Positions 61,722-64,000 of a DNA stretch of 64,000 nt are shown here, piece after piece (position 1 is the stretch's first letter; the number at the start of each line of letters is the position of its first letter). Location: NCBI RefSeq assembly GCF_000719345.1, contig NZ_JOFX01000027.1, positions 1 to 64,000 on the forward strand. Direction: 5' to 3'. A program made the translations under genes and the position numbers. Origin of the DNA: Streptomyces sp. NRRL F-2664. GTDB taxonomy: Bacteria; Actinomycetota; Actinomycetes; Streptomycetales; Streptomycetaceae. Below the pieces are notes generated by a model. The model was not told the DNA's origin. It did not search any database and worked only from the letters and a program-made list of their open reading frames with translations.

Positions 61722-62670
61722 CCCGACGGCGGAGGCGGGGGACGTGCTCGGCACGTACCTGCGCTCCCAGGCCACGGCCTTCCTGCGGGCCCTGCGCCGC
61801 TACAGCCCCGGCGCGGGGAGCGGGGCCGGCGCCGCCGAGAGCGCCGACGCGGCGCGCAGCCTGCGCGGGGCCGCGCGCCGTATCAGCGGATCACTGGCCA
61901 CGTTCCGGGTGGTGACCGAGTCGTCCTGGGCCGACGGGCTGCGCACCGAGCTGGTCTGGCTGTCCTCGACCCTGGCCGACGAGCACGCGTACGCCGCCCG
62001 GCTGACCCGGCTCATGGACGCCCTGCACCGGCTGTCCGGGTCCCCCGAGCTGCCCGCGCAGCGCGGCTCGGCCGGCGCGCTGACGGTGGGCTCGGCGCGC
62101 GCCGGCGCACTGCTGGAGCGCCAGCTGACCCTCGCCCGTACCCGGGCCCACTCGGCCACCCTGCAGGCCCTCGGCTCGGCGCGCTTCCACGCGGTGGCGG
62201 ACGCGGTGGCGGTGCTGGCCTCCGACGTCCCCCTCGACCCCGTCGCGGCCCGCGGCCGGTTGGGCGAGGTCCTCAGACCCCTCGCGGGCGTGGCCGAAAC
62301 CCGACTGTCCGCCGCGGTCTCGGCGCTCCCGCCGATCGGCGCGAGCGAGGCGGCGCCGAGCCCCTACTGCGCGGACCACGACGGCCTCTGGCACGAGGTG
62401 CGCCGCCTCCTGCGGGTCCACCGCTACGCGCGGGAGGTGCTCGGTGAGGACGTGACCCGCCCGACGGCCGCGGGCGAGGCGCTGGACCGCCACCGCGACG
62501 CCGCCGAGGCCGCGGCCGCCTCGGCCACGGCCGCCCGCACCCCGCGCATCGCCCCGACCACGGCCTACGCCCTCGGCGTCCTGCACGCCGACCAGCGCCA
62601 CGAGGTGGAGGCGGCACGCGCCGACTTCCACCAGCTGTGGCTCCCGGAGCCCGCGACCGCACCGCGGTAA
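61702..62670 (+). CDS. CHAD-domain protein (polyphosphate-associated)
   Basis: This 322-aa all-helical CHAD protein starts with GTG inside the end of ppk. CHAD domains bind polyphosphate through conserved basic residues; here the clusters are in [17 protein letters not shown], the RLTRLMDAL region, [17 protein letters not shown] and [11 protein letters not shown]. Direct coupling to ppk supports a role in polyphosphate granule binding or regulation. No CYTH (triphosphatase) domain is present. The C-terminus ends [11 protein letters not shown], typical of this Streptomyces subgroup. Confidence 0.9.
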   Translation: MAQPNHDPTAEAGDVLGTYLRSQATAFLRALRRYSPGAGSGAGAAESADAARSLRGAARRISGSLATFRVVTESSWADGLRTELVWLSSTLADEHAYAARLTRLMDALHRLSGSPELPAQRGSAGALTVGSARAGALLERQLTLARTRAHSATLQALGSARFHAVADAVAVLASDVPLDPVAARGRLGEVLRPLAGVAETRLSAAVSALPPIGASEAAPSPYCADHDGLWHEVRRLLRVHRYAREVLGEDVTRPTAAGEALDRHRDAAEAAAASATAARTPRIAPTTAYALGVLHADQRHEVEAARADFHQLWLPEPATAPR

Positions 62671-62737
62671 CGGCGCAATAACGGATGATGGCAAGTGAGT
62701 GCCGACCGTTCCCGAACGCACCGGGTCGTCCGCCACG

Positions 62738-62781
62738 GTTCACCGTCCGTTCACTCGGGCCGGTCGGCCGCTTCACCTGTT
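62738..62781 (+). promoter_or_regulatory. PHO box upstream of pstS
   Basis: Four consecutive 11-nt units: GTTCACCGTCC, GTTCACTCGGG, CCGGTCGGCCG (degenerate) and CTTCACCTGTT. Three of the four match the GTTCACC PhoP direct-repeat core, giving an unusually clear binding site about 140 bases before pstS. Confidence 0.9.
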
Positions 62782-62921
62782 CAGCCTAATTTCGGTCGTG
62801 CACGGATACGGCGGCCCACGGACGGAGCAGTCGGCCCGCGCGACACACGCAGTTCTCCTCTTCGCACGCCGCCCGGTACGAACGGAAAGCGGCCGGCGGC
62901 TTCTGGAAGGAACACCCGAAA

Positions 62922-64000
62922 GTGAAGCTTCAGCGCAAGAACATGCTTCGTGCCTCCGCCCTCGGTGCGCTTGTCGTGTCCGGCGCCCTGGTCCTCACGG
63001 CGTGCGGCTCGGACGACAACACCAAGACCGGTGACGGCGCCACCAAGGCCGCCGCTCCGGCCGGCGACATCAAGTGCGACGGCGCCAAGGGCAAGCTGCT
63101 CGCCTCCGGCTCCTCCGCGCAGAAGAACGCGGTCGACCTGTGGGTGAAGAACTACATGGCCGCCTGCTCCGGCGTCGAGGTGAACTACAAGTCCTCCTCC
63201 TCCGGCGAGGGCATCGTCGCCTTCAACCAGGGCACCGTCGGCTTCGCCGGCTCCGACTCGGCGCTGAAGCCGGAGCAGGTCGAGGAGTCGAAGAAGATCT
63301 GCACCGGTGGCCAGGGCATCGACCTGCCCATGGTCGGCGGCCCGATCGCCCTCGGCTTCAACATCGCGGGCGTCGACAAGCTGAACCTCGACGCGCCCAC
63401 GATCGCCAACATCTTCAACGACAAGATCAAGAAGTGGGACGACGAGGCGATCAAGAAGCTGAACCCCGGCGTCACGCTCCCCTCCACCGCGATCCAGCAC
63501 TTCCACCGCTCCGAGGACTCGGGCACCACCGAGAACCTCGGCAAGTACCTCAAGGCCACCGCCGGTGACGCGTGGCCGTACGAGGCCGCGAAGAAGTGGC
63601 CGGCCCCCGGCGGCCTCGGCGCCTCCGGCTCCTCCGGTGTCGCGACCCAGGTCAAGCAGGTCGACGGTGCCATCGGCTACTTCGAGCTCTCCTACGCCAG
63701 CGCCCAGAACATCAAGACGGTCGACCTGAACACGGGCGCCGCCGCCCCGGTCAAGGCCACCGGCGAGAACGCCTCCAAGGCCATCGCCGCCGCCAAGATC
63801 GCCGGCACCGGCTCGGACCTCGCCCTCAAGCTCGACTACACCACCAAGGCCGAGGGCGCGTACCCGATCGTCCTGGTCACGTACGAGGTCGTCTGCGACA
63901 AGGGCAACAAGGCGGAGACCCTGCCGACCGTCAAGTCCTTCCTGAACTACACCGCGTCCGACGCGGGCCAGAAGATCCTCCTGGAGAACGGCTACGCGCC
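62922..64000 (+). CDS. pstS: Phosphate ABC transporter substrate-binding lipoprotein PstS (3' end outside window)
   Basis: The first 359 codons are visible and the frame is open to the window edge. A lipoprotein signal ends in VLTACGS, and about 30 flexible residues follow. The PstS phosphate-binding fold has LLASGSSAQKNAVDLWV, YKSSSSGEGIVAFNQGTVGFAGSD (as two phosphate-contact loops) and HRSEDSGTTENL. It captures phosphate for PstCAB, whose genes should follow. GTG at 62922 is used, with TGGAAGGAACA upstream; ATG at 62943 is possible. The four-unit PHO box predicts strong induction by PhoP. Confidence 0.95.
   Translation, partial: MKLQRKNMLRASALGALVVSGALVLTACGSDDNTKTGDGATKAAAPAGDIKCDGAKGKLLASGSSAQKNAVDLWVKNYMAACSGVEVNYKSSSSGEGIVAFNQGTVGFAGSDSALKPEQVEESKKICTGGQGIDLPMVGGPIALGFNIAGVDKLNLDAPTIANIFNDKIKKWDDEAIKKLNPGVTLPSTAIQHFHRSEDSGTTENLGKYLKATAGDAWPYEAAKKWPAPGGLGASGSSGVATQVKQVDGAIGYFELSYASAQNIKTVDLNTGAAAPVKATGENASKAIAAAKIAGTGSDLALKLDYTTKAEGAYPIVLVTYEVVCDKGNKAETLPTVKSFLNYTASDAGQKILLENGYA

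Noticed and set aside
59264..61915. 883-codon plus-strand frame over ppk
   Set aside because: It is an out-of-phase shadow of ppk with Arg/Pro-rich content.

Overview
The window is a stretch of high-GC actinobacterial chromosome, almost certainly from a Streptomyces. The evidence is GC-saturated third codon positions, GTG/TTG starts and frequent 4-bp gene overlaps. It also carries marker genes of that genus: msiK, carD, phoRP/phoU, mycothiol genes mshA and mshD, rsiG, nur and glnR. From memory, gene order from msiK to pstS follows the S. coelicolor core-chromosome region around SCO4240 to SCO4142. I see no prophage, insertion sequence, rRNA, CRISPR array or biosynthetic cluster. All functions are inferred from sequence motifs and recalled family knowledge; no search was run.

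Layout. 0-8.2 kb: a NarL-type two-component pair, a GH26-like secreted hydrolase, an array of five 51-bp repeats, a pentapeptide-repeat protein, an acetyltransferase, an FAD amine oxidase, tRNA-Thr(TGT) and hypotheticals. 8.3-17.3 kb: msiK (shared sugar-ABC ATPase, with a DasR-like site), an NDP-sugar pyrophosphorylase, a DoxX protein, then rlmB, cysS, ispF, ispD and carD on the minus strand. 17.9-24.2 kb: a lipoprotein, phoP/phoR divergent from phoU across a PHO box, a 49-aa Cys-rich peptide, a TetR/DUF2867 pair with twin operators, and gpmA. 24.3-34.3 kb: an MFS exporter, mshA with a coupled YbjN gene, a methyltransferase, a NlpC/P60 hydrolase, a receiver-PP2C phosphatase, and an HbhA-like/XRE/DUF4328 block. 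34.3-47.6 kb: a HemK-like methyltransferase, an Eis-like acetyltransferase, rsiG, dtd, ygfZ-like, nur, a FABP/nitrobindin-like gene, a 33-aa membrane peptide, three tandem related membrane proteins, DUF3099, DUF1416 with a rhodanese behind a Cys-containing leader peptide, LmeA-like, a repeat-rich membrane protein and a MoaD/ThiS protein. 48-64 kb: glnR with an upstream mini-ORF, a LacI regulator, a PDZ-less HtrA-like protease, an OmpR/HK pair, a PI-PLC, TetR and alpha/beta hydrolase, a secreted 5'-nucleotidase, mshD, ppk, a CHAD protein and the start of pstS.

How the genes work together. The main theme is nutrient regulation. PhoR/PhoP/PhoU, pstS with an 11-nt-phased PHO box, ppk with a polyphosphate-binding CHAD protein, and a 5'-nucleotidase form the phosphate side. 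GlnR (nitrogen), Nur (nickel), MsiK with its DasR-like site (carbon and chitin) and the sulfur-linked leader/rhodanese operon cover other nutrients. RsiG ties c-di-GMP to sigma-WhiG and sporulation. MshA and MshD are two of the mycothiol biosynthesis steps.

No wholly new large system is evident. The most interesting items are small or regulatory: the sulfur leader peptide, the glnR upstream ORF, the Cys-rich 49-aa peptide, the 33-aa membrane peptide, the three-gene membrane-protein cassette, the 51-bp repeat array, and a recurrent -10 placement implying many leaderless mRNAs.
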